Shown here in pieces: positions 35,495-43,900 of a DNA stretch of 64,000 bases (positions within the stretch are counted from its first letter, which is position 1; each line of letters begins with the position of its first letter). The stretch is from Serpens gallinarum (GTDB lineage: Bacteria > Pseudomonadota > Gammaproteobacteria > Pseudomonadales > Pseudomonadaceae): the NCBI RefSeq assembly GCF_014836765.1, contig NZ_JACSQG010000001.1:62001-126000 (forward strand), read 5' to 3'. A model generated the notes under the pieces. It was not told where the DNA came from, did no database searches, and worked only from the letters and a program-made list of their open reading frames with translations. A program made the translations under genes and the position numbers.

Positions 35495-35524
35495 AATATA
35501 CTTACATGCAGGACTGTTTGTAAA
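35495..35524 (-). promoter_or_regulatory. mexA promoter overlapped by a TtgR-like operator
   Basis: On the minus strand TTTACA (35519-35524) and TATATT (35495-35500) form a promoter with an 18-base spacer. The half-sites TTACA (35502-35506 on the plus strand) and TGTAA (35519-35523) flank a 12-base centre and cover the promoter. Spacing and flanks agree with my recollection of the TtgR operator of P. putida ttgABC, including AAGTATATT after the second half-site. Confidence 0.7.
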
Positions 35525-35719
35525 TAAAAGTCTTCGATAAATCAGTGAGAGTTGACTTCACTCGGCAAAATTGAAACGCAGGCAAGCGATGTATGCGGAA
35601 ACGCCTCTGATGCGGGCCTTTGCGGGCAGGTCAGGGCGAGGATCAGATGCCACTTGCGAGGTCAATATTGAGTATGCGTGCAAACTCTTGATACAGGATG
35701 GTGGCTTTTCACAGGGAAT

Positions 35720-35748
35720 AAAAAACGCCGGCTCTAGGCCGGCGTTTT
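35720..35748 (-). terminator. Rho-independent terminator of the cybB-yceI unit
   Basis: AAAAACGCCGGC and GCCGGCGTTTT pair around a short TCTAG-like loop, 18 bases past the yceI stop. Confidence 0.88.
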
Positions 35749-35765
35749 AATTACACATCAGTGAC

Positions 35766-36341
35766 TTACTTGCGAACGCCTTCCACGGAGAAGGTCAGCT
35801 CAACGTTTTCGGTTGCCGGGCCCAGATCCATCTTGATGCCAAAATCTTTCATTTTGATGGTGGTGGTGCCTGCGAAGCCGGCACGGTAGCCGCCCCACGG
35901 GTCCTTGCCTTCACCAATGAACTGCGCCGCGATCACCACTGGCTTGGTCACGCCGTTGAGGGTCAGGTCGCCGGTGACGTCGGCAGTGCCTTCACCGGTG
36001 GACTTGACGCTAGTGGACTTGAAGGTCGCGGTCGGGTGCTTGCTCACATTGAGGAAGTCGTCACTGCGCAGGTGCTTGTCGCGCTCGGCATGGTTGGTGT
36101 CGATGCTGGCAGTCTTCAGGGTGACTTCGATCTTGCTGGCTTCCGGCTTAGCGGCGTCGAAGCTGAAGCTGCCATCAAAGTCCTTGAAGGTGCCATGCAT
36201 GTAACTGAAGCCCAGGTGGCCAGTCTTGAAGTTGACGAAGGCGTGCTGGCCGGCTTTATCAATGGCGTAGTCAGCGGCCAGGGCTTGGCCTGCGAACAGG
36301 GCAGAACCCAGAGCCAGGGCGGTGAAGGTTTTCTTCAACAT
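35766..36341 (-). CDS. yceI: YceI-family periplasmic lipid-binding-type protein
   Basis: A 191-residue protein with a signal peptide (about 1-22, [10 protein letters not shown]). The mature part is a YceI/lipocalin-like barrel ([66 protein letters not shown]). YceI proteins bind isoprenoid-type lipids such as polyprenyl chains. AAGGAG lies eight bases before the ATG. It follows cybB by 29 bases, a pairing common in proteobacteria. Confidence 0.93.
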   Translation of the reverse strand: MLKKTFTALALGSALFAGQALAADYAIDKAGQHAFVNFKTGHLGFSYMHGTFKDFDGSFSFDAAKPEASKIEVTLKTASIDTNHAERDKHLRSDDFLNVSKHPTATFKSTSVKSTGEGTADVTGDLTLNGVTKPVVIAAQFIGEGKDPWGGYRAGFAGTTTIKMKDFGIKMDLGPATENVELTFSVEGVRK

Positions 36342-36370
36342 GAAGCAGTCTCCTTAGGAACAGAATCGAA

Positions 36371-36925
36371 TCATTGGTCGGCGCGGCCGAACATGCGTTT
36401 TAGGGTCGGGTCACGATCGATGAAGTGATGCTTGAGGGCGGCCAGGGCGTGCAGGCCGGCGAAAATGATCACCGCCCAGGCGAGGTAGAAATGGACGGCG
36501 CCGGCCACGTCTTCCTGGCGCGGAATCGAAGTAATCAAGGCCGGCACCTCGAACCAACCGAAGACACTGATCGGACGGCCATCGGCGGTGGAGATCAGGT
36601 AACCCGAGATCATCAGCACGAAGAGGCCGGCATACAGCGCCAAGTGGCCCGCGGTACTGGCCAGGCGCACCCGCTTACTGTGGTTGGCGGGCGCTGGCGG
36701 GGGCGGGCTGATCCAGCGCCACACCAGACGCAGCACCATGAACGCCAGCAGGATCAGTCCGATACTCTTGTGGATATCGGGGGCGGTGCGATACCACGGG
36801 CTGTAGTAACTCAGCTCGCGCATCCACAGGCCCAGGCCGAACAGCCCAAACACAGTCAATGCCACACCCCAGTGCAACAGGATGCTGGTCATGCCATAGT
36901 TTTTGGAAGAGTTTCGCCACTGCAT
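36371..36925 (-). CDS. cybB: Cytochrome b561
   Basis: A 184-residue di-haem membrane protein with four helices. The haem-ligand histidines are visible in ILLHWGVALTVF, DIHKSIGLILLAF, GHLALYAGLFVLMISGYL and GLHALAALKHHFID. Members oxidise quinol; E. coli CybB (SOO) can reduce superoxide-derived electrons to ubiquinone. First gene of a cybB-yceI unit, divergent from bioA. A palindrome (CGATA-AACC-TATCG, 36966-36979) lies in the likely promoter. Confidence 0.9.
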   Translation of the reverse strand: MQWRNSSKNYGMTSILLHWGVALTVFGLFGLGLWMRELSYYSPWYRTAPDIHKSIGLILLAFMVLRLVWRWISPPPPAPANHSKRVRLASTAGHLALYAGLFVLMISGYLISTADGRPISVFGWFEVPALITSIPRQEDVAGAVHFYLAWAVIIFAGLHALAALKHHFIDRDPTLKRMFGRADQ

Positions 36926-37101
36926 GGGGCGGGATCCCTCGTGAATTTTCGATGGCCTAGCCTACCGATAAACCTATCGAAATAAAGTGAATTTTTTCGC
37001 TCTGAACCATCGGTTTAGTAGATGGGATTGTTGCCAGGGTTTTTCGGCGGCCTGCTCACATCTGATAGGCTCGCCGGGTTTTTTATGCGATGAGGCGAAC
37101 C

Positions 37102-38508
37102 ATGAGCCAGAACCACGACTGGATGCAGCGTGACCTGCAGGTGCTTTGGCATCCCTGCACACAGATGAAGGATCACGAACAGCTGCCGTTGATCCCCATC
37201 CGCCGTGGCGAAGGGGTGTGGCTGGAGGATTTCGACGGCAAGCGCTACCTGGATGCGGTCAGTTCCTGGTGGGTGAACGTGTTCGGTCATGCCAACCCCT
37301 ACATCAATGCGCGCATCAAGGCGCAGGTCGATCAGCTCGAGCATGTGATGCTGGCGGGTTTCAGCCATCAGCCGGTGATCGAGCTGTCCGAGCGTCTGGT
37401 GGCCATCACCCCGCCCGGACTGGACCGGGTGTTCTTCGCCGACAATGGCTCCTCGAGCATCGAGGTGGCGCTGAAAATGAGTTTTCATTATTGGCGCAAC
37501 TGTGGCCGCAGCGAGAAGCAACGCTTTGTCACCCTGACCAACAGCTACCACGGCGAAACCATGGCGGCCATGTCGGTGGGCGACGTGGCGCTGTTCACCG
37601 ACACCTACAAGCCGTTGCTGCTGGACACCTTCAAGGTCCCCAGCCCGGACTGCTATCACCGCGCGCCGGGCGTGAGCTGGGAAGAACACTCACGCCTAAT
37701 GTTTGCCCATATGGAACAGACCCTTGCCGAGCATCACGGGCAGGTCGCCGCGGTCATCGTCGAGCCGCTGATCCAGGGCGCCGGTGGCATGCGTATGTAC
37801 CATCCGGTCTACCTCACGTTGCTGCGCGAGGCCTGTGACCGCTATGGGGTACACCTGATCGTCGATGAGATCGCCGTCGGCTTCGGGCGCACCGGGACGA
37901 TGTTTGCGTGCGAGCAGGCCGGCATCACGCCGGACTTCATGGTGCTGTCCAAAGCGCTTACCGGCGGTTACCTGCCCATGGCGGCGTTGCTGACCACCGA
38001 TACCGTCTACCAAGCGTTCTACGACGACTACTCGACGTTGCGTGCCTTCCTGCACTCGCATACCTACACCGGCAACCCGCTGGCCTGTGCCGCCGCGCTG
38101 GCGACACTGGATATTTTCGAGCAGAACAACGTGATCGAGGCCAACCGGGCGCTGTCCGCCCGCATGGGCCAGGCGTGTGCTCATCTGGCCGATCACCCGC
38201 ATGTGGCCGAAGTGCGTCAGACCGGCATGGCGCTGGCTATCGAAATGGTCGAGAACAAGGCGAGCAAGACGCCTTATGCCTGGCAGGAGCGGCGCGGCCT
38301 GGCGGTGTACCAGCATGCCCTGCAACGGGGTGCATTGCTGCGTCCGCTGGGCAACGTGGTGTACTTGTTGCCACCCTACGTGATCACGCCGGAAGAGATC
38401 GACTTTCTCGCCGAGGTGGCCACCGAAGGCATTGATTTGGCCACGCGCACCTCGCTCAGTGTCCCCATGGGGACGGGGCTGTACCCTGGCCACCGCGATC
38501 CAGGCTAG
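37102..38508 (+). CDS. bioA: Adenosylmethionine-8-amino-7-oxononanoate aminotransferase
   Basis: A 468-residue PLP enzyme for the third biotin step, converting KAPA to DAPA with S-adenosylmethionine as amino donor. Signatures are LWHPCTQMKDH, DAVSSWWVNVFGHANP, the ADNGSSSIEVALKMSFHYW substrate region, IVDEIAVGFGRTGTMFACE and the PLP-lysine loop LSKALTGGYLPM. The ATG at 37102 has GAGG eight bases upstream and matches other Pseudomonas BioA; an ATG four codons earlier is possible. The other biotin genes are not nearby, as is usual in this genus. Confidence 0.96.
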   Translation: MSQNHDWMQRDLQVLWHPCTQMKDHEQLPLIPIRRGEGVWLEDFDGKRYLDAVSSWWVNVFGHANPYINARIKAQVDQLEHVMLAGFSHQPVIELSERLVAITPPGLDRVFFADNGSSSIEVALKMSFHYWRNCGRSEKQRFVTLTNSYHGETMAAMSVGDVALFTDTYKPLLLDTFKVPSPDCYHRAPGVSWEEHSRLMFAHMEQTLAEHHGQVAAVIVEPLIQGAGGMRMYHPVYLTLLREACDRYGVHLIVDEIAVGFGRTGTMFACEQAGITPDFMVLSKALTGGYLPMAALLTTDTVYQAFYDDYSTLRAFLHSHTYTGNPLACAAALATLDIFEQNNVIEANRALSARMGQACAHLADHPHVAEVRQTGMALAIEMVENKASKTPYAWQERRGLAVYQHALQRGALLRPLGNVVYLLPPYVITPEEIDFLAEVATEGIDLATRTSLSVPMGTGLYPGHRDPG

Positions 38509-38511
38509 GGC

Positions 38512-38718
38512 AGCGGCAAGCCATAAACCACAAGCGACAAGCTAGAGCTGGCGAATGGGGTGGGTTCGCAGCGGTACTTGGCACATAAAGCCCTCTCGCC
38601 TTTATAGAAGGCTGGGAGGGCGAGGCGGTGTCTTATCTGCCATCGACACCCGCCCCAGGCTTCAGGCACGGGGCCGGGTGCTTTAAGCTTGCCGCTCCCC
38701 ACTTGCCGCTTGCAGCTC
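38512..38718. repeat. Nested inverted repeats between bioA and rsmE
   Basis: AGCGGCAAGC (38512-38521) is the exact reverse complement of GCTTGCCGCT (38687-38696), with further partly matching AAGC/GCTT units on both sides (to 38541 and 38718). Inside lies a second hairpin, GCCCTC...GCCTT-TATAG-AAGGC...GAGGGC (38590-38621). The right arm ends five bases before the rsmE start, so a folded RNA could reach its ribosome-binding site. This resembles the dispersed intergenic palindromes of pseudomonads. Confidence 0.7.
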
Positions 38719-38723
38719 TTTTT

Positions 38724-39443
38724 ATGCGCCTCTCTCGCTTCTTCGTCGATCTCCCCCTCGCCCTAGGCCAGCATGCATTGCCGGAAGCCCAGGCCCATTA
38801 CATCGGCCGCGTGCTGCGCCTGGCTGTCGGCGATGCCGTGCAGTTGTTCGACGGCAGCGGAGAGGAGTTCGTCGGGGTGCTGAGCGAGGTGGGCAAGAAA
38901 ACCGTCAGTGTCGAGCTGCATGAACAGTTCGCCGGGCTAAGCGAATCGCCGCTGCATATTCATCTGGGTCAGGGGGTTTCCCGTGGTGAGCGCATGGATT
39001 GGGCGATTCAAAAAGCCACTGAACTGGGCGTGGCGGAAATTACTCCGCTGGTGTCCGAACGCTGCGAAGTACGCCTGAAAGACGAACGGGCCGACAAGCG
39101 TCTGGCCCATTGGCGACAGATTGCGATCAGTGCCTGCGAGCAGTGCGGGCGTTCGGTATTGCCTGTGATTCATGCGCCGCTGAGTCTGGCGGCGTGGCAA
39201 GAACAGGTGCACGCCGACCTGAAGCTGGTGCTGCATCCGGTGGCCGAGCCCCTGGTTGGTCGTGCTCGACCGGGCAGCCTGGCCTTTCTGATCGGCCCTG
39301 AGGGCGGGCTGTCCGAGGCCGAGGTCGAGGCGGCGAAAGCAAGTGGCTTCCAGGCGGCGCGCCTCGGCCCGCGGGTGCTGCGCACCGAAACGGCGCCGGT
39401 GGTGGCGCTCAGTGTCGCGCAGCAGCTGTGGGGCGATTTTTGA
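38724..39443 (+). CDS. rsmE: 16S rRNA (uracil-1498-N3) methyltransferase
   Basis: A 239-residue SPOUT-fold methyltransferase that methylates U1498 of 16S rRNA in the 30S subunit. It has an N-terminal PUA-like part (LPEAQAHYIGRVLRLAVGD) and a trefoil-knot C-terminus (FLIGPEGGLSEAEVEAAK, LGPRVLRTETAPVVAL). The ATG at 38724 lies directly after a GCAGCTCTTTTT stretch with no recognisable ribosome-binding site, odd for a housekeeping gene. It converges on chpC with a 12-base gap. Confidence 0.96.
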   Translation: MRLSRFFVDLPLALGQHALPEAQAHYIGRVLRLAVGDAVQLFDGSGEEFVGVLSEVGKKTVSVELHEQFAGLSESPLHIHLGQGVSRGERMDWAIQKATELGVAEITPLVSERCEVRLKDERADKRLAHWRQIAISACEQCGRSVLPVIHAPLSLAAWQEQVHADLKLVLHPVAEPLVGRARPGSLAFLIGPEGGLSEAEVEAAKASGFQAARLGPRVLRTETAPVVALSVAQQLWGDF

Positions 39444-39455
39444 GACGTTGCTGAG

Positions 39456-39923
39456 TTACAGGCGGACCCCGGACAGCAAGTGCTCCAACGCCACCAAATC
39501 GGGGATTTTTGCCACATCCTCACCCGCCTGTACGGCGGCCAGTTCCAGCGGTGCGAGCAGGCCGGGAGCGGAGGGCAGGGTGCGGTCAACCTTCATCGCG
39601 CGCGGGATGCCTTGTACCAGCACGGCAATGAATTTCACCTGGGGTTGCCCGCCAATGGCGTTGAGAATGGCCACCCGAGCCTGTTCGCCGACCTGCACCT
39701 GGCCGTTGCTGGCGGCTTCGAAGGACACCAGGGGCAGGCTCAGGTCGCGCCAGATGATGCGCCCCAGCAGCCAATCAGGGGCATGTGCGATCTCCTGGGG
39801 TGTCTGGTAGGCAATCAGTTCGGCCACCGCCACGTTGGGCAGCAACAGGGTGCGGTCGGCCAGCGGCAGCAGTAGCCCGCTGAGGCTGCTGGTGTCATTC
39901 CGGGAGGCTACGGCATGGCTCAT
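39456..39923 (-). CDS. chpC: CheW-like adaptor ChpC
   Basis: A 155-residue CheW-domain protein, the second adaptor of the Pil-Chp system, thought to link further receptors to the ChpA kinase. The CheW fold is visible from LLLPLADRTLLLPNVAVAELI to VKFIAVLVQGIP. The start overlaps chpB by four bases (ATGA). It is the last cluster gene here; chpD and chpE, which follow chpC in P. aeruginosa, are absent and rsmE takes their place. Confidence 0.9.
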   Translation of the reverse strand: MSHAVASRNDTSSLSGLLLPLADRTLLLPNVAVAELIAYQTPQEIAHAPDWLLGRIIWRDLSLPLVSFEAASNGQVQVGEQARVAILNAIGGQPQVKFIAVLVQGIPRAMKVDRTLPSAPGLLAPLELAAVQAGEDVAKIPDLVALEHLLSGVRL

Positions 39924-40978
39924 GGAGGACTTTCCTCGGGCGCGTAAGAAGAAATCGGTTCAGCGCCGCACTGCGCGGCCAGATGACGGACCAGGGCCTG
40001 GGCCAATGCATGGGGGTCGTCGCTGAAGCTGCTGTAGTCGCCGTCACGCAGGCTGTCAGGCATGCTCGAGCAGGCGCAGCTGTCGGCACTCTGGGTCCAG
40101 ATCACGCCGCCTTGGCGCCGCACGTAAGCCGCGGCGGCGCTGCCGTCGCTGCCCATGCCGCTAAAGGCAATCACGCCGCAGCGGGGACCAAACTGCTGGG
40201 CAAGGTTAAGCATCATCTGATCGATGGACGGGCTGTAGGGCTCCGGCCAGGGACGCTCAGCGAGGTTCAAGCGGCCCTTGGCATCAAACCCAAGCTCGTG
40301 GGCAATCGGCACCACGCGCACCTCACCGTTGCACAGCGTCTCGCCATGTTCCACCAGGCGCACCGGCCACTGGCTGTGTCGACCGACCGCCTGGGGCAGG
40401 CTGGCCTCGAAACTTGCATCGATATGCTGGGCATACAGCAGGCCCACTGGCAGGCCGCCCGGTAGCGCATCCAGAAAGGCCTTGACCGCTTCCGGACCGC
40501 CCAGTGAGGCGGCCAGCAGCCACACTTGGCTGGCCGGCTCGCCGGTAGCCAGCGGCTGATGGGCCAGCGCCGCCGGCAACTCGATGCGCGCCGGCCGCTT
40601 TGCCTCGCCCAGCAGCGCCTGCAGGCTGGGTCCAACGGCATCGGCGGGATCACCGACGAGGCGTTTGAGCTTGCCAAACAGACGTCGTTCCCAGCGCGGG
40701 AAATGCTCGGAATTGCGCTCCGGGGCGCGGCCTTCGCCAAACAAGACCGGCGCCTGCTGTTCCAGCAAGCTGTCCAGCAACGGCAGGTCGTCTGATTGGG
40801 CGAGGTCGACCAGCCACAAATCAGTTTCGCAGGCCTGCAGGTCAGCGGCCTGCAAGCGTTCCGGATCGCTGTTGAGCACCACCTGATAGCCACAGCCCAG
40901 CAGCACATGTTGAAGCACATGGCGCTGCAGCGTGGTGTCGGCAATCACGGCGATGCGTGCCGCCTGGCGCGCCGTCAT
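39920..40978 (-). CDS. chpB: CheB-type methylesterase ChpB
   Basis: A 352-residue methylesterase that removes methyl groups from the PilJ receptor. The C-terminal esterase domain keeps the triad: Ser158 in LAASLGGPEAV, His185 in YAQHIDASF and Asp278 in FSGMGSDGSA. The N-terminal receiver-like part is degenerate: Asp58 (LWLVDLA) remains, but the acidic pair at the end of strand 1 reads VIADTT. Activation by phosphorylation is therefore doubtful. Overlaps chpA and chpC by ATGA at both ends. Confidence 0.92.
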   Translation of the reverse strand: MTARQAARIAVIADTTLQRHVLQHVLLGCGYQVVLNSDPERLQAADLQACETDLWLVDLAQSDDLPLLDSLLEQQAPVLFGEGRAPERNSEHFPRWERRLFGKLKRLVGDPADAVGPSLQALLGEAKRPARIELPAALAHQPLATGEPASQVWLLAASLGGPEAVKAFLDALPGGLPVGLLYAQHIDASFEASLPQAVGRHSQWPVRLVEHGETLCNGEVRVVPIAHELGFDAKGRLNLAERPWPEPYSPSIDQMMLNLAQQFGPRCGVIAFSGMGSDGSAAAAYVRRQGGVIWTQSADSCACSSMPDSLRDGDYSSFSDDPHALAQALVRHLAAQCGAEPISSYAPEESPP

Positions 40979-43900
40979 GGCCGTTGGACCAGCGCGGCGA
41001 TGCGCTCCAGCAGCAACGCCTCCTGATAGGGTTTGCCGAGGTAATCGTTGACGCCGATGGCCATGGCCCGCTCGCGGTGCTTTTCACCGGTACGCGAGGT
41101 GATCATGATGATCGGTAGGTCCTTGAGTTGTTCATCGTGGCGAACCAGGGTGGCGACTTCGAAACCGTCCATGCGCGGCATTTCCACGTCCAGCAACATC
41201 AGGTCGGGCTGGTGCTCTTGCAGTTGAGCGATGGCATCGACACCGTCCTTGGCCAGCAGAACCTGCATGCCATGACGCTCCAGCAGGCGGCTGGTGACTT
41301 TGCGTACGGTCACCGAATCGTCGACCACCATGACGCGGATGGGACGTTGCGAATCGGTTTCCTCGCTCAGTAGCGGTGTGGCGCTGCGCCGATAGTGCAG
41401 GGCAAGTCGCCCTTGCAGGCTGCGCAGGGTCGCCAGCAGGTCGAGAATCACCACCACCCGGCCATCGCCGAGCAGGGTGGCACCGGAAATACCCGGTACC
41501 CCGGCGAATTGCGGGCCGAGGCTCTTCACCACAATTTCTCGCGAGCCGGCCAGGCTGTCCACCTGCACGGCCACGGCATGTTCGGCCGAGCGCACCAGGA
41601 TCACCGGCAGCGGCAGATTCTGGCCGACCAGTTTGGGGTGCTGACCGTTGCTGAGCAGATCGCCCAGATAACGCAGCTGATAGGCCTGGCCCGCATATTC
41701 GAAACGCGGCGCCTCCGGTTGGTAGTAAGCCTCCAGCTCGAAGGGCGAAACCCGCACGATGCCTTCGATGGTATTCAGCGGAATGGCGTACAGGTCTTCA
41801 CCGGAAAGCACCATCAGTGCTCGGTTCACCGACACGGTGAACGGCAGGCGCACCAGGAAGCGGGTGCCCTTGCCTGGCGTCGACTCGATGCTCATCGAGC
41901 CGCCCAGTTGGCGGACTTCGGAGTTCACTACATCCAGGCCGACGCCGCGTCCGGAAATCTGCGTAATCGCCTCGGCGGTGGAGAAGCCGGCGGCGAGGAT
42001 GAATTGCAGCACCTCGTGATCGCTGAGATCGCTGTCGGGCTGCATCAGGCCGCGCTCGATGGCCTTGCGGCGCACGGCTTCAAGGCGGATGCCGGCGCCA
42101 TCGTCGCTCAGGCTGAGAACGATTTCGCCGCCCTCGCGGGACAGGTTGAGGGCGATGCGCCCCTGTTCTGGCTTGCCGGCGGCGCGGCGCGCCTCGACCG
42201 ATTCGATGCCGTGGTCCACGGCGTTGCGCAGCATGTGCTCCAGCGGTGCAACGATGCGTTCCAGCACGCTGCGGTCCATTTCCCCTTCGGCGTTGCTAAC
42301 CACCAGGTCGACCTGCTTGCCCAGCTCGCCAGCCACCTGCCGGACAATGCGGCGCAGACGCGGTACCAGGCGATCGAACGGCACCATGCGGGTGCGCATC
42401 AGTCCTTCTTGCAGCTCGGTGTTGACGCGTGCCTGCTGCAACAACAGGGTTTCGGCATCACGGTTCTTGGTGGCCAGGGTTTCCTTCAGGTCGAACAGGT
42501 CGGACGCCGACTCGAACAACGCCCGCGACAGCTGCTGCAGCTGCGAGTGGCGGTCCATTTCCAGCGGGTCGAACTCCTCGTAGCCGGAGCGTTCGGCTTC
42601 GGCCTGATAACGGCTGAGGATCTGCGCCTGAGTTTCCGTGTCCAAGCGGCGCAACTGGTCGCGCACGCGCTCGATGGTGGCTTCCATTTCCCCCAGGGTA
42701 TAGCCGACATCACTGACCTGCTGTTCGACGCGGCCGCGGAAGATCGAGGTTTCACCGGCCAGGTTGACCAGACCCTCAAGCAGGTCGGCGGGTACTTTGA
42801 CCAGCTCTTGCGGGGCACGTCGAGACGCCGCTTCCAGGGCCGCCTGTTCGGAACGTTTGACGAAGGGCAGGGTTTTCGTCACGGGCATGGCCGGTTCGAC
42901 CGGCATCGGCTCTGTGATCGTCGGCAGGTTGTCGAACTGTCCCGGCAGCGATTGCGGCTCAGCTGGCGGTGCTGCGCTAACCTTGCCGCGCAGCTGGTCC
43001 ACGGCCTGCTGAAGCGCTTTGAAGTCGTCCTGCGCCGCGATGAGCAGCGACTGAGCCGGGGTGCCCGCATGACTGGCTTCGCTCAGTCGTTGTTCCAGGT
43101 CATGGCTGAGATCGCCGATGCGGGTTTGCGCCGCCAGGCGTGCGCCGCCCTTGAGGGTGTGCAGCAAGCGCAGCAGATCATTGATGGGGCTCAGGTCATC
43201 GGCCTGGCTTTCCCAGCGGGCGAACGTGGCTTCCAGGTCCTCGAGCAGCTCATCGGCTTCTTCGCGAAAGATTTCCAGAATCTCGCTGTCCACTTCGTCA
43301 ACCGCGGCCGCCGGTGCTTCCGGCGCGGCCTGCAGGATCACGCTGGGCGGAACGCTGAGCTGCTCCTCGGGGTTGGCGCAAAACTGCTCCAGGGTGTCGA
43401 TAAGGTCCTGGGCTTCGGGCAGCGGACGCTGGTCACGCACCGCTTCGAGCATCTCCTGCAGGCGCTGATGGCTGCTTTCCAGCAGATCGAGCAACCCTTC
43501 TCCGGCGCGCAACTCGCCGGCGGCAAGGCCTTGATACAGTGCTTCCAGCTGTTCGGCCAGATCACCGATGGGGGCGATGTCGGCCATGCGTGCGCAGCCC
43601 TTGATGGTGTGCAAGTCGCGCTGCAGGGTTTCGGTTTCGAGGCTATTTTGCGGGTCGGCATGCCAGCGCAGCAGCGCGGCGCTGGCATTATCGATAAGCC
43701 CGAAACATTCTTCGAGAAACAGCGCCAGGAGCTCAGGGTCCGACTGAACATCCAGGTCGAAAACCTCCGCCAAGGGGAGCGGCTCGGACACGGCAGGCGT
43801 CTCGTCCAGAGAGAAGCTATCGTCCAGCTCATCCAGTGAGTCCAGCCCGTCTAGGTTGTCGAGTTCTTCAAACTGCACGCTGTCAGCTGCGGCTTCCAGC

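Larger units (their letters stand above)
35420..35765. other. Intergenic region upstream of the efflux operon
   Basis: 346 bases without a gene between mexA and yceI, both on the minus strand. It holds the mexA promoter and operator (35495-35524) and the terminator of the yceI-cybB unit (35720-35748). The middle (about 35580-35715) shows nothing I can name and no remnant of a regulator gene. Confidence 0.6.

Noticed and set aside
35580-35715. Remnant of mexR or ttgR upstream of the efflux operon
   Set aside because: No frame of any length with helix-turn-helix-like sequence could be read in either direction.
41395-43839. 814-residue plus-strand open frame inside chpA
   Set aside because: Antisense to the kinase, receiver and phosphotransfer coding sequence; no recognisable domain.
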